Positions 43,374 through 52,386 of a DNA stretch of 64,000 nt are shown here, in pieces. The notes beneath the pieces are model-generated. The model ran no database searches. It was not told where the DNA came from and was given only the letters and a program-made list of their open reading frames with translations. Every line of letters starts with the position of its first letter. Positions within the stretch are counted from its first letter, which is position 1. The stretch covers positions 143,547 to 207,546 of the forward strand of contig NZ_AKJY01000012.1 of NCBI RefSeq assembly GCF_000282115.1, given 5' to 3'. Origin of the DNA: Chryseobacterium populi (GTDB lineage: Bacteria; Bacteroidota; Bacteroidia; Flavobacteriales; Weeksellaceae). Position numbers and translations under genes: made by a program.

Positions 43374-46178
43374 ATGAAAAAAACCAGATATTTATTATTT
43401 ACTCTTATCTTATCCGTATTTTTCAACGCTCAGAATTTCTCCCAAAATGTGAATCCTTTTATCGGCACCGGAGGCCACGGCCACACATTTCCGGGGGCTA
43501 TTGTTCCTTTCGGAATGGTACAGCTTTCCCCTGATACCAGGATTGATGGAAGCTGGGATGGCTGTAGTGGCTATCATTATTCTGATTCTGTAATCTACGG
43601 TTTTTCCCATACTCACCTCAACGGAACCGGTGTTTCAGACTATGGTGATATTATGCTGATGCCTACCATGGGAAATCCCAGCCTGAATAACAAAGAATAT
43701 GCTTCTAAATTTTCGCATAAAAATGAAAAGGCTACAGCAGGTTTTTATGCCGTAAAACTTGACAAAAACAATATCAATGTCCGGCTGACCGCAACCAAAA
43801 GAGTAGGGTATCATGAATATATCTTCAACAATGCAGGAAATGCCAATATTATTTTGGACCTGAACCACAGAGATAAGCTACTGGAGGGGGAAGTGAAAAT
43901 AATTGACAGTAAAACTATTGAAGTTTTCCGGAGAAGTGAGGCATGGGCAACCAATCAATACATCTATGCCAGAATCGAGTTTTCAAAACCCATGAAAATT
44001 TCTAAAAAAGAAGTGAATGGAAAGCAGGAAAACCAGCTTTTTACGGGAACAAAATTAGCTCTAGCTTTTTCTACAATCGTAAAAAAGGGTGAAAAGATTA
44101 ATGTAAAAGTTGCCATTTCACCCACAGGTTATGAGGGAGCTGAAAAAAATATGTTGGCAGAAGGCAAGTCCAATGATTTTGAATCCATAAAAAAACTGGC
44201 AGAAAACGACTGGAATAAAGAGCTTTCAAAAATTGAAGTAAAATCTGACGATAAGAATAAACTGACGGTTTTTTACACCGCCCTGTATCATGTTTTCACA
44301 CAGCCCAATATCAATATGGATGTTGACGGAAAGTACAGAGGCCGGGACAATGAATTCTACACCGCTGCAAATTTTGATTATTATTCGGTGTTTTCGCTTT
44401 GGGACACTTTCAGGGCAGCACATCCTCTGATGACATTAATCGACAGAAAAAGAACTTCAGATTTCGTCAATACCTTTATCAGACAATATGAGCAGGGCGG
44501 TAAACTTCCTGTCTGGGAACTGGCTTCCAATGAAACTGAATGTATGATCGGTTATCACGCAGTTTCAGTGATTGCCGATGCTATGGCAAAAGGAATTACA
44601 GGTTTTGATCATGAAAAAGCATTTGAAGCTTCTAAAAATTCGGCTATACTTGATATTTTCGGTTTAAATGCTTACAAGAAAAATAATTACATCAGTATTG
44701 ATGATGAGCATGAAAGTGTTTCTAAAACGGTGGAATATGCTTATGACGACTGGTGTATCGCTCAAATGGCTAAAATTTTAAACAAAAAGGAAGATTATCA
44801 GTATTTTATGAAACGTTCTCAAAGCTGGAAAAATCTTTATAACCCGAAAAACGGCTTCATGCAGCCAAGAAAAAACGGAAACTGGTACGAACCTTTTGAT
44901 CCCAGAGAAGTCAATAACAATTATACGGAAGGAAATTCATGGCATTATTCCTACTCGGTTCAACAGGATATTCCGGGCCTGATCGCTGCTCATGGAGGTA
45001 AAGAAAAATTTGAACAGTTTATCGACGCTATTTTTTCTGCAGCTGATAAAACCACGGGAAGAGAACAGGCCGATATTACGGGTTTAATGGGACAGTATGC
45101 ACAGGGAAATGAGCCAAGCCATCATATTGCTTATTTGTATAATTTAGTGGATAAGCCTCAGAAAACAGAAGAAAAGATCAAATATATTCTTGATAATTTC
45201 TACAAAAATGCTCCGGACGGGCTGATCGGTAATGAAGACTGCGGGCAGATGAGCGCTTGGTATGTTTTAAGCTCAATGGGAATTTATTCCGTAACTCCCG
45301 GAAAACCTGAATGGGAAACGGTAACGCCTTATTTTGACGAAATTAAACTTCATCTGGAAGACGGAACAACAAGAGTAATCACCAAGAATACAGGCAAGGC
45401 AGAGCTCCGAAAACTGGGATTTGAGAATGTAAAGCCTGCAAAAGACTTTAAGTATGATGAATTAATCGCTACACCGGTCATTGCTGCAGACCGGCTTTTC
45501 GAGTTTTCCACGAAAGTTGAAATCACTCCGTTAAATCCGGATGATAAAATTTATTATATGACGATGGATGAGGGTGATGTCAGTGTAAGAAAAACCTTCA
45601 AGGTTTATAAAGGACCGTTTACAATCAGTAAAACCACTCAGGTTTCTGCCTACGCTGAAAGAAATGGTGAGAAAAGTTCAATCGGAACTGCCAATTTCAA
45701 CAGAAGACCAAATCATTGGGATATCACAGTTAAGTCAGCTGTAAATCCACAATATACAGCAGGTGGAAAATTAGCTCTTATTGATGGAATCAAAGGAGAC
45801 ACTAACTGGAGAAAAGGCGAATGGCAAGGTTATCAGGGACAGGACTTTGAGGCTACTATTGATTTTAAATCACCTCAAAGTTTTCATGAAGTAGATGTCA
45901 CTTTTTTACAGGACTCCAAAAGCTGGATCTTATTACCAAAAAAAATAGAACTCTATGGTTCCAATAATAATAATGACTATTATTTATTAGACACTTCGGA
46001 AACTTCTGTAGATCCTAAGAATGAATCTGTACATACAATAATATTTTTCCTCAAAACCTTACCCACAGAAGCAAGATATATTAAAATAAAAGCCTATAAC
46101 TATGGCAAACTTCCTGAGTGGCATCAGGGAGCAGGTGGAGACTCCTATATCTTTATTGATGAAATTTCCGTGAAATAA
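43374..46178 (+). CDS. GH92-family alpha-mannosidase with C-terminal discoidin-like domain
   Basis: Exported glycoside hydrolase, 934 residues, that removes alpha-linked mannose from N-glycans or similar sugars. A signal peptide (about 1-20) is followed by the GH92 N-terminal beta domain (NPFIGTGGHGHTFPGAIVPFGM) and the (alpha/alpha)6 catalytic domain (SLWDTFRAAHPLMTL, GNEPSHHIAYLYN, GNEDCGQMSAWYVLSSMG). A chitobiase-type link (about 705-785) and an F5/8-type carbohydrate-binding domain close the protein. No T9SS tail is seen, so it is probably periplasmic or lipoprotein-like. No SusC/SusD pair flanks it. Confidence 0.93.
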   Translation: MKKTRYLLFTLILSVFFNAQNFSQNVNPFIGTGGHGHTFPGAIVPFGMVQLSPDTRIDGSWDGCSGYHYSDSVIYGFSHTHLNGTGVSDYGDIMLMPTMGNPSLNNKEYASKFSHKNEKATAGFYAVKLDKNNINVRLTATKRVGYHEYIFNNAGNANIILDLNHRDKLLEGEVKIIDSKTIEVFRRSEAWATNQYIYARIEFSKPMKISKKEVNGKQENQLFTGTKLALAFSTIVKKGEKINVKVAISPTGYEGAEKNMLAEGKSNDFESIKKLAENDWNKELSKIEVKSDDKNKLTVFYTALYHVFTQPNINMDVDGKYRGRDNEFYTAANFDYYSVFSLWDTFRAAHPLMTLIDRKRTSDFVNTFIRQYEQGGKLPVWELASNETECMIGYHAVSVIADAMAKGITGFDHEKAFEASKNSAILDIFGLNAYKKNNYISIDDEHESVSKTVEYAYDDWCIAQMAKILNKKEDYQYFMKRSQSWKNLYNPKNGFMQPRKNGNWYEPFDPREVNNNYTEGNSWHYSYSVQQDIPGLIAAHGGKEKFEQFIDAIFSAADKTTGREQADITGLMGQYAQGNEPSHHIAYLYNLVDKPQKTEEKIKYILDNFYKNAPDGLIGNEDCGQMSAWYVLSSMGIYSVTPGKPEWETVTPYFDEIKLHLEDGTTRVITKNTGKAELRKLGFENVKPAKDFKYDELIATPVIAADRLFEFSTKVEITPLNPDDKIYYMTMDEGDVSVRKTFKVYKGPFTISKTTQVSAYAERNGEKSSIGTANFNRRPNHWDITVKSAVNPQYTAGGKLALIDGIKGDTNWRKGEWQGYQGQDFEATIDFKSPQSFHEVDVTFLQDSKSWILLPKKIELYGSNNNNDYYLLDTSETSVDPKNESVHTIIFFLKTLPTEARYIKIKAYNYGKLPEWHQGAGGDSYIFIDEISVK

Positions 46179-46198
46179 TTTTTAAACTGATATAAACC

Positions 46199-46235
46199 AA
46201 AACCCCTTCGAAATTTTCGAAGGGGTTTTATTTTG
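46199..46235. terminator. Bidirectional terminator after the GH92 gene
   Basis: Fifteen-base-pair stem (46199-46213 with 46215-46229, tight loop) followed by TATTTTG; serves the convergent genes. Confidence 0.9.
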
Positions 46236-46274
46236 TTTTGTTTTTATGTGGAATTTTGTCACTATACTGAATAA

Positions 46275-46997
46275 CTAATTAAGTCTCTCAGACCATTTCA
46301 ACTCTTCCGGAAGTTCCCGGTCAGAAAATTCTATATGGATGACTCTTCTTTTCTTTCCGTTTGTGGTTCTGTTTGAACTGTGAAGGATTAAAGGCTTCAT
46401 GATCATAATTCCACCCTTTTTTACATTGCAGATCTCTTCAGTTTCAGTGGTCCAATCAATGGTTTCCGGTCTGTAAATTCCTTTGGAATGCGATTTCGGG
46501 ACTACTTTTAGAGCTCCATTATTTTCATCGGTATCATCCAGATGAATTCTGATTGCATACATATTTTCAAGGATATCCAAAGGCGGCTGTACGGCAAACT
46601 GATTCTGTTTGGTAGTCCAGGGACCAAAATCTTGCAGATTGATTTTTTTATCGACAGAAATAGTCAGGTCCTGATGATATGCAACATACCAATTGGAGTT
46701 TTCCGGCTTATCAAAATAGATGCTTTTTACCATAAAATACCTTTCTCCGAAAATTCCGTTGATCATCTTTTTAAGATTGTCATTAAAAATAATATCTGTA
46801 ATCTCCGGAATCTCTTTAAAAAACTGCCTGATGGCAAACAGGTCTTCAGATTTTCTGAAATTTTCTTTCGAAGTATCTATATTCTTAATGATATCCGTTA
46901 TCTTTTCAATTTCTTCTTCTGAAAAAACAGTATTAATTATGGTAAACCCGTTTTCAAGAATATGATTTTTATGAACCCGTAAGTTTCGTTCTTCCAT
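46275..46997 (-). CDS. Phytanoyl-CoA dioxygenase-family protein
   Basis: A 240-residue Fe(II)/2-oxoglutarate oxygenase of the PhyH family. The iron triad is H108 and D110 (YVAYHQDLT) and H206 (PLILHSSN); the 2-oxoglutarate arginine is probably R218 (KKRRVIHIEF). IHLDDTDENNGALKVVPKSHSKG is the family core. Substrate unknown; some relatives hydroxylate amino acids or secondary metabolites. It lies 11 nt downstream of the symporter gene on the same strand. Confidence 0.9.
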   Translation of the reverse strand: MEERNLRVHKNHILENGFTIINTVFSEEEIEKITDIIKNIDTSKENFRKSEDLFAIRQFFKEIPEITDIIFNDNLKKMINGIFGERYFMVKSIYFDKPENSNWYVAYHQDLTISVDKKINLQDFGPWTTKQNQFAVQPPLDILENMYAIRIHLDDTDENNGALKVVPKSHSKGIYRPETIDWTTETEEICNVKKGGIMIMKPLILHSSNRTTNGKKRRVIHIEFSDRELPEELKWSERLN

Positions 46998-47008
46998 AAG
47001 AATTCCTC

Positions 47009-48259
47009 TTACATTTTACCGCCATGATTTTCCAATTGGCCTTCCCATTTGGAAACCGCAGAAGTTGCCAGGGCATTTCCCAGAACATTTGTCATACTTC
47101 TTCCCATGTCACAGAAATGGTCAATCGGTAAAATAAGGGCAATCCCTTCCGGCGGAATTCCGAACATTGAACATGTCGCTACAATGATCACCAGAGAAGC
47201 TCTCGGTACACCCGCAATTCCTTTTGAGGTAAGCATTAGAACCAGAAGCATTGTGATCTGCTGTCCTACAGTCATTTCAATGCCGTAAATCTGAGCAATG
47301 AAAATCGATGCAAAAGTCATATACATCATGCTTCCGTCAAGATTGAAAGAATATCCTAAAGGTAAAATGAAAGACACTACTCTGCTGTTACACCCGAATC
47401 TTTCCAATTCTTCCACCAGTTTAGGGAAAACAGCTTCCGAGCTTGTTGTTGAGAATGCGATAAGCAAAGGCTCTTTAATCCTTCTCATCAATTCGAAAAG
47501 ACGGTTTCCCAAAATCAGGTAACCTACCAACAGTAAAACCAGCCACAGGATTCCCAGAGCAAAGAAAAAATCTCTGAGATAAATGGCATATACCTTGAAA
47601 ATTTCAAAACCATTCGTGGCCACTACAGCTGCAATGGCTCCCAGAACACCCAGTGGGGCAAACCACATGATATAGCCTACCATTTTAAGGATCGCATGAG
47701 CAATGATATCAAATAATTTAATCACAGGCTGTGCATATTGTTCACCCAGATTAGCCAGGGCAATTCCGAACATAATAGAAAAAACTACAATCTGCAGCAC
47801 TTCATTGGTCGCAAAAGCTTCGAATATACTTTTAGGGATTACGTGTTTCACAAAGTCTTCAAGAGAAAAGCCTTTGCTGCTTTTTAAGAGCTCTTCTGCA
47901 GAGGCAGCATCCTGAATCGGCAATTTGGTAACGTGTCCCGGCTCAAGCCAGTTTACAAGCATCAAACCGATGAACAGAGACGTCAATGAAGCGGAAATGA
48001 ACCACAGCATAGCTTTTGTACCTACTCTTCCAATCATTTTGATATCGCTCATTTTGGCAATACCTACCACCAGAGTAGTAAAAACCAATGGGGCGATGAT
48101 CATCTGCACCAGCCTGATAAAAACAGTTCCCAGCAGTTTTATATTTTTAGAAAAAGATTCTGCACTTTCCGGATACTGTATATGAACAAATCCTCCGATT
48201 CCTACCCCCAGGATAAGCGCAATTACAATGGCTATAAATAGTTTATTTTGTCCTTTCAT
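47009..48259 (-). CDS. Dicarboxylate/amino acid:cation symporter (DAACS family)
   Basis: A 416-residue secondary transporter of the GltP/DctA family, from the ATG at 48259. It has eight transmembrane helices, the serine-rich re-entrant loop (FSTTSSEAVFPKLVEELE), the hairpin with FNLDGSMMYMTFASIF, and the substrate-site region ILPIDHFCDMGRSMTNVLGNALA. It imports C4-dicarboxylates or acidic amino acids with H+ or Na+. The following dioxygenase is 11 nt downstream and may be co-expressed. A -7-like element lies just upstream. Confidence 0.93.
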   Translation of the reverse strand: MKGQNKLFIAIVIALILGVGIGGFVHIQYPESAESFSKNIKLLGTVFIRLVQMIIAPLVFTTLVVGIAKMSDIKMIGRVGTKAMLWFISASLTSLFIGLMLVNWLEPGHVTKLPIQDAASAEELLKSSKGFSLEDFVKHVIPKSIFEAFATNEVLQIVVFSIMFGIALANLGEQYAQPVIKLFDIIAHAILKMVGYIMWFAPLGVLGAIAAVVATNGFEIFKVYAIYLRDFFFALGILWLVLLLVGYLILGNRLFELMRRIKEPLLIAFSTTSSEAVFPKLVEELERFGCNSRVVSFILPLGYSFNLDGSMMYMTFASIFIAQIYGIEMTVGQQITMLLVLMLTSKGIAGVPRASLVIIVATCSMFGIPPEGIALILPIDHFCDMGRSMTNVLGNALATSAVSKWEGQLENHGGKM

Positions 48260-48281
48260 ATATAAATAGTTCAAGTGGGCA

Positions 48282-48289
48282 CAAATATA
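48282..48289 (-). promoter_or_regulatory. -7 promoter element for the symporter gene
   Basis: On the minus strand TATATTTG matches TAnnTTTG, 22 nt before the ATG at 48259. No TTG is seen at the expected distance. Confidence 0.5.
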
Positions 48290-48424
48290 ACAGTTTTTAA
48301 ATTGGACTGTAAAAATTATTCAATGCCTTTATCACAGGGCTTAATTCCAGATACATTGAAATTAACAGACTGAATTTGAAAACTATGCAAAAAAATTAAG
48401 AAAGATTTAGTTAATTTTTAACCG

Positions 48425-48452
48425 TTTGGTATAAATTTTATTATTACATTTG
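48425..48452 (+). promoter_or_regulatory. Promoter of the BON-domain gene pair
   Basis: TTTG at 48425-48428, 16-nt spacer, TACATTTG at 48445-48452; start codon 32 nt further. Spacing is one base under the usual range. Confidence 0.65.
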
Positions 48453-48484
48453 AGTGTATCATACATTAAAATAAATATACAACT

Positions 48485-48973
48485 ATGAAAAAAACAATCG
48501 CAATGGCTGCCTTAGCTCTGGCAGTATCGTTCGGATCTATTTCTTGTAAAAAGAAAGTCTCTGATGCTGACCTTCAGACTCAAGCAACAACTATCGTAAC
48601 TTCTAATCCGAATGCTTCTGTTGAAGTAAAAGAAGGTGTTGCTCACCTAAGCGGAACTTTCCCTGATCAGGCTTCTAAAGATGCTGTGATTGCTAAATTA
48701 AAAGCTGTAACAGGTGTAAAAGAAGTGATGGATATGGCTACTGTGGCGCCTGCTGCTACACCTGCACCTGTTGAAACTCAATCTGCCGTAGATCCTGCAG
48801 TTCAGAAAAAAGTACAGGATGCTGTTAAAGATTTCCCTTCAGTAAAAGTAGAAGTGGTAAACGGTGAGCTAACGCTTACAGGAAGTGTTTCAAAAGAACA
48901 GGCAAGAAAAGTCAAGGAATCTGTAGATGCTTTGAAAGTAGGAAAAGTAAATTATAACTATACTGTAAAATAA
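48485..48973 (+). CDS. BON-domain lipoprotein (OsmY-like)
   Basis: A 162-residue lipoprotein: the lipobox SISC with C21 follows a hydrophobic signal segment, then a lysine run. Two BON domains are visible (about 30-85 and 105-160), each ending with the pattern of a conserved glycine (VEVKEGVAHLSGTF and VEVVNGELTLTGSV) and a valine-rich strand. A Pro/Ala-rich linker separates them. BON proteins associate with membranes and help with osmotic stress. It is 6 nt upstream of the second BON gene. Confidence 0.9.
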   Translation: MKKTIAMAALALAVSFGSISCKKKVSDADLQTQATTIVTSNPNASVEVKEGVAHLSGTFPDQASKDAVIAKLKAVTGVKEVMDMATVAPAATPAPVETQSAVDPAVQKKVQDAVKDFPSVKVEVVNGELTLTGSVSKEQARKVKESVDALKVGKVNYNYTVK

Positions 48974-48979
48974 TTTAAA

Positions 48980-49399
48980 ATGAGTACATTACAAGATAAA
49001 TATTCAGGAGTAATTTCAGCAGCACAGACTGCAGGAATTTCAAATCTTCAGGTTCAGGAACAGGACGGAATCCTTTATGTTTCAGGAGATGCTTCCAATA
49101 CGGCTGCTAAAGATGCAGTATGGAATGCTTTAGGAACGATTGATTCTACTTATTCCGCTTCAGATATCAACATCAACGTACAGGTTGCCGGTCTTGCTGC
49201 CGGTGCTGCCCTTACGGTAGCTACGGAAGATTCTAACCTGAACATCAGACAGGAGCCTTCTACTGAAGCTGCTGTTGTAGGAAAAGCTGCAAAAGGTTCT
49301 TCCGTAACTTTAATTGAACAGACTTCCGATGACTGGTGGAAAGTAAAAACCACTGAAGGTCAGGAAGGCTATGCTTATTCAAGATATTTGAAAGCATAA
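48980..49399 (+). CDS. BON plus SH3b-like domain protein, no signal peptide
   Basis: A 139-residue protein beginning with one BON-like domain (about 5-65; GILYVSGDASNTAAKDAVWNAL) followed by a bacterial SH3 domain (about 75-138; SNLNIRQEPSTEAAVVGKAAKGS and WWKVKTTEGQEGYAYSRYL). SH3b domains usually bind cell-wall material outside the cytoplasm, yet no signal peptide is present, so its location is unclear. It is co-transcribed with the BON lipoprotein and may bind it. Confidence 0.82.
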   Translation: MSTLQDKYSGVISAAQTAGISNLQVQEQDGILYVSGDASNTAAKDAVWNALGTIDSTYSASDININVQVAGLAAGAALTVATEDSNLNIRQEPSTEAAVVGKAAKGSSVTLIEQTSDDWWKVKTTEGQEGYAYSRYLKA

Positions 49400-49432
49400 T
49401 AAATTCTCTATATTTAGAAATATTTAACATAG

Positions 49433-49462
49433 AAACATCCCAGTTCTGGGATGTTTTTTTAT
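49433..49462 (+). terminator. Terminator of the BON gene pair
   Basis: Stem AAACATCCCAG with CTGGGATGTTT (49433-49443 with 49446-49456) and a T run. A TATTTTTG -7-like element for the next gene overlaps its end (49460-49467). Confidence 0.88.
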
Positions 49463-49484
49463 TTTTGCAGCTTAAAAAAGCTTA

Positions 49485-52256
49485 ATGAAGAAAATCTTAC
49501 TGCTGTGGATACTCGTATTTAATGTTATTATTCTTAATGCACAAAAACTTAATATTGACGGAAGCGTTATCAATTTTGAAAAGAAACCGGTAGAAAATGC
49601 AACCGTCTATCTCCTGAAACAGAAAGATTCCTCTATCGTCAATTATACTGCCACCAACAAAGACGGTAAATTTTCATTAAAGACTGATGAACTTAAAGAA
49701 CCTACTGTTCTTAAAATTGATGCTGAAAAGCTTATTTCCTATTCAAAAAACTACGAAAAAATAGATCAGTCATTTTCTTTAGGGCAAATTGAGCTTGAGA
49801 AAAATACGGTTTTCAATATCGAAGAAGTAAAGCTTACCGCTTCTCCCGTAAAAGTAAAAAAAGATACTATTGAATTCAATGCATCTTCTATTAAAGTGCG
49901 TCCTGACAGTAAGATTGAAGAACTCCTGAAGCAGATTCCCGGTGTTGAAATCAGCAATGAAGGAAAAATTACGGTCAACGGGAAAGAAGTAGACCAGATC
50001 ATGATCAATGGAAAACCTTTCTTCGATAAAGACGGGAAAATCGCTTTACAGAATCTACCGGCAGATATCATTAAAAACATCCAGTTTACCACCACAAAAA
50101 CCAAGGAAGAAGAACTGAACGGAAAAACGGCAAAGTCAAATAACGCAACAATTAATTTCAATATTGACGAAAAAAAAAATAAAGGACTGATCTCAAGGCT
50201 CACCCTCGGCTATGGTTCGGATAAACGCTATGAAGGCAGCGGGCTTCTCAGTTATTTTAAAAATGACACTAAGATAAGCTTACTGGCTTCTTCCAATAAT
50301 ATCAACTCCCAGGGTTTTTCTAATGATGAGGTTTTCGACAGTATGGGACACGGTAGAAATTCGTGGATGATGCAGGGTGGAAGTATTATAACATCCGGTG
50401 GAACCACCTACTATACACAAGGCGGAAACAATACCAAAGGAATACAGAAATCGACTACCATAGGATTTAATTACAGTGATAAATTAGGAAAAAACGCCGA
50501 TCTGGATACGTTCAGCCTTATGCATTCTGCCAATAACCTGGAGACCCGCTCTAAAGTTTCAAGAACAACCCTGCTTCCTGATTTCATCTTAAAAACCAAT
50601 TCCGAAAGCAATGGTGAAAATGAAAACAGACAATATAATTTTGACAGTTCGGCAAAAATAAAACTGGATTCTTTGACCAGCATTTATCTTTCCCCTTCAT
50701 TTTCCAGAACGGAAGGTTTTAATTTTAATAATTCAAAATCAGCTACCTTTAGAGATAATACCCTTCTTAACAAAAGTGATTCTTACATAAGAAATGATTC
50801 TGAAAGCAACAGCTTTAATCCCAATGTTTACTTCTCTAAAAAGTTCAGAAAAAAGGGCCGTGTTGCTTACGCAAACATGAGCAGCTCTATTTCCGAGTCT
50901 AAAAATAATAATCTGAATAAATCCCAGACGATATTTTATCAGAGTACAGATCCGAATGATAACAGAAACCAGCTGTCTAAAAATAAAAGTCAACAGAGCA
51001 ATTTCCGTTTCAGTACCGGATATTCAGAACCCATTTCCGATTCAGCAAGTGTGAGCCTGAATATGAATTATAATTCAAAATTCTCGAAAGATATAAGAGA
51101 TGTTAATGATTTTGATGTCAATACAGGGCAATATACCAGTTATAACACGGTATTATCCAACAGTATGGATCAGAAAATCAATGAAATTTCTCCTGAATTG
51201 TCTTTTGAAGTCAATAAAAAGAAAATCAATATATGGGGTTCTGTTGAGCTGAATATTTCGGATATGAAAGTAAATTCGGTGTTTAATGGCAAGCAGTATG
51301 ATCTTCAGAAGAATTTTGCGCTTCCCAACTATAATCTGAGTATTCAGTATGAGTTTTCCCAAAACAAAAGGCTGAGCCTATACCAATACGCAGATTATAC
51401 GATTCCAACCGCTACACAGCTGACTCCTTATACGGATTTTTCCAATCCGCTGATCGCTTATCAGGGAAACCCGAACCTTAAAAATACGTGGACCAACAGG
51501 ACCTATCTGTATTTCAACAATTTTAATATGGTTAAAAATATCACTTACTACATGAATCTTGGTTTCACGTATGGAAATAATGATATTACCCATTATTCTT
51601 ATTATGATGAATCCGGAAAACAATTGGTAACCTATGCCAACATAAGCGGCAATAAAAACCTTAATTTCGGAGGAGCATTCAGCAAAACATTCAAATGGAA
51701 AGAAAATAAATTTACGATCAACCCAAGGTTCAATATGAATTATGGGTTTAATAAGGGGTTTATCAACGGACAGCAGTTTACCAGCAATTCTTACAGCATT
51801 AATCCGGGATTGAACCTTACTTATGAAGTGAAAGAAAAATTCACAATCAAGCCATCCTATAATATCGGATATAATTTTTCAAACTTCACCAATTACAGTG
51901 TTGAAAAAGTACAAACGACCAATCAGGCGCTAAAATTGGAAGTGACCAATTATCTTTTCAAGAGCAACCTTGTTTTCGGAAATGATTTTGAATACAATAC
52001 CAGTTCCAATATTGCACCAGGATTCAAAAGGGATTTTTACTTCTGGAATACAAGCTTAGGATATGCTTTTTTCAAAAAACAGCTGACTGCAAAAGTGAAA
52101 GTGTATGATGTACTGAACCAGAATCAAAGTGTAAGAAGAACGATTATGACATCTTATTTTGAAGACCGTGAAGACCTCATTCTGAAACGTTATATCATGT
52201 TTTCCCTTACCATGAAACTGAATAAATTCGCAGGTAAGAAAATGCAGGCTAAATAA
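49485..52256 (+). CDS. TonB-receptor-like outer-membrane beta-barrel protein
   Basis: A 923-residue outer-membrane protein. A signal peptide (about 1-19) precedes a CarboxypepD-regulatory-like domain (about 22-100; LNIDGSVINFEKKPVENATVYLLKQKDSS), a plug-like domain (about 120-215; KIEELLKQIPGVEISNEGKITVNGKEVDQ) and a C-terminal barrel of about 700 residues rich in Asn, Ser and Tyr. It belongs to the OMP_b-brl_3 group, TonB-dependent-like but without a TonB box or SusD partner. Its function could be transport or surface display. It is 130 nt before the CocE-type hydrolase gene. Confidence 0.88.
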   Translation: MKKILLLWILVFNVIILNAQKLNIDGSVINFEKKPVENATVYLLKQKDSSIVNYTATNKDGKFSLKTDELKEPTVLKIDAEKLISYSKNYEKIDQSFSLGQIELEKNTVFNIEEVKLTASPVKVKKDTIEFNASSIKVRPDSKIEELLKQIPGVEISNEGKITVNGKEVDQIMINGKPFFDKDGKIALQNLPADIIKNIQFTTTKTKEEELNGKTAKSNNATINFNIDEKKNKGLISRLTLGYGSDKRYEGSGLLSYFKNDTKISLLASSNNINSQGFSNDEVFDSMGHGRNSWMMQGGSIITSGGTTYYTQGGNNTKGIQKSTTIGFNYSDKLGKNADLDTFSLMHSANNLETRSKVSRTTLLPDFILKTNSESNGENENRQYNFDSSAKIKLDSLTSIYLSPSFSRTEGFNFNNSKSATFRDNTLLNKSDSYIRNDSESNSFNPNVYFSKKFRKKGRVAYANMSSSISESKNNNLNKSQTIFYQSTDPNDNRNQLSKNKSQQSNFRFSTGYSEPISDSASVSLNMNYNSKFSKDIRDVNDFDVNTGQYTSYNTVLSNSMDQKINEISPELSFEVNKKKINIWGSVELNISDMKVNSVFNGKQYDLQKNFALPNYNLSIQYEFSQNKRLSLYQYADYTIPTATQLTPYTDFSNPLIAYQGNPNLKNTWTNRTYLYFNNFNMVKNITYYMNLGFTYGNNDITHYSYYDESGKQLVTYANISGNKNLNFGGAFSKTFKWKENKFTINPRFNMNYGFNKGFINGQQFTSNSYSINPGLNLTYEVKEKFTIKPSYNIGYNFSNFTNYSVEKVQTTNQALKLEVTNYLFKSNLVFGNDFEYNTSSNIAPGFKRDFYFWNTSLGYAFFKKQLTAKVKVYDVLNQNQSVRRTIMTSYFEDREDLILKRYIMFSLTMKLNKFAGKKMQAK

Positions 52257-52386
52257 CAATTAAACTGAATAAATCTGGTGGCTGGAGGAAATTCCTGCCA
52301 TTTGTTTTTTGTAACGAAAACATAATTCCTGCTACTAAATAGAGCAACAATTGTTTTTATTTCTAAATTAGCTGCAAATTTTATTT

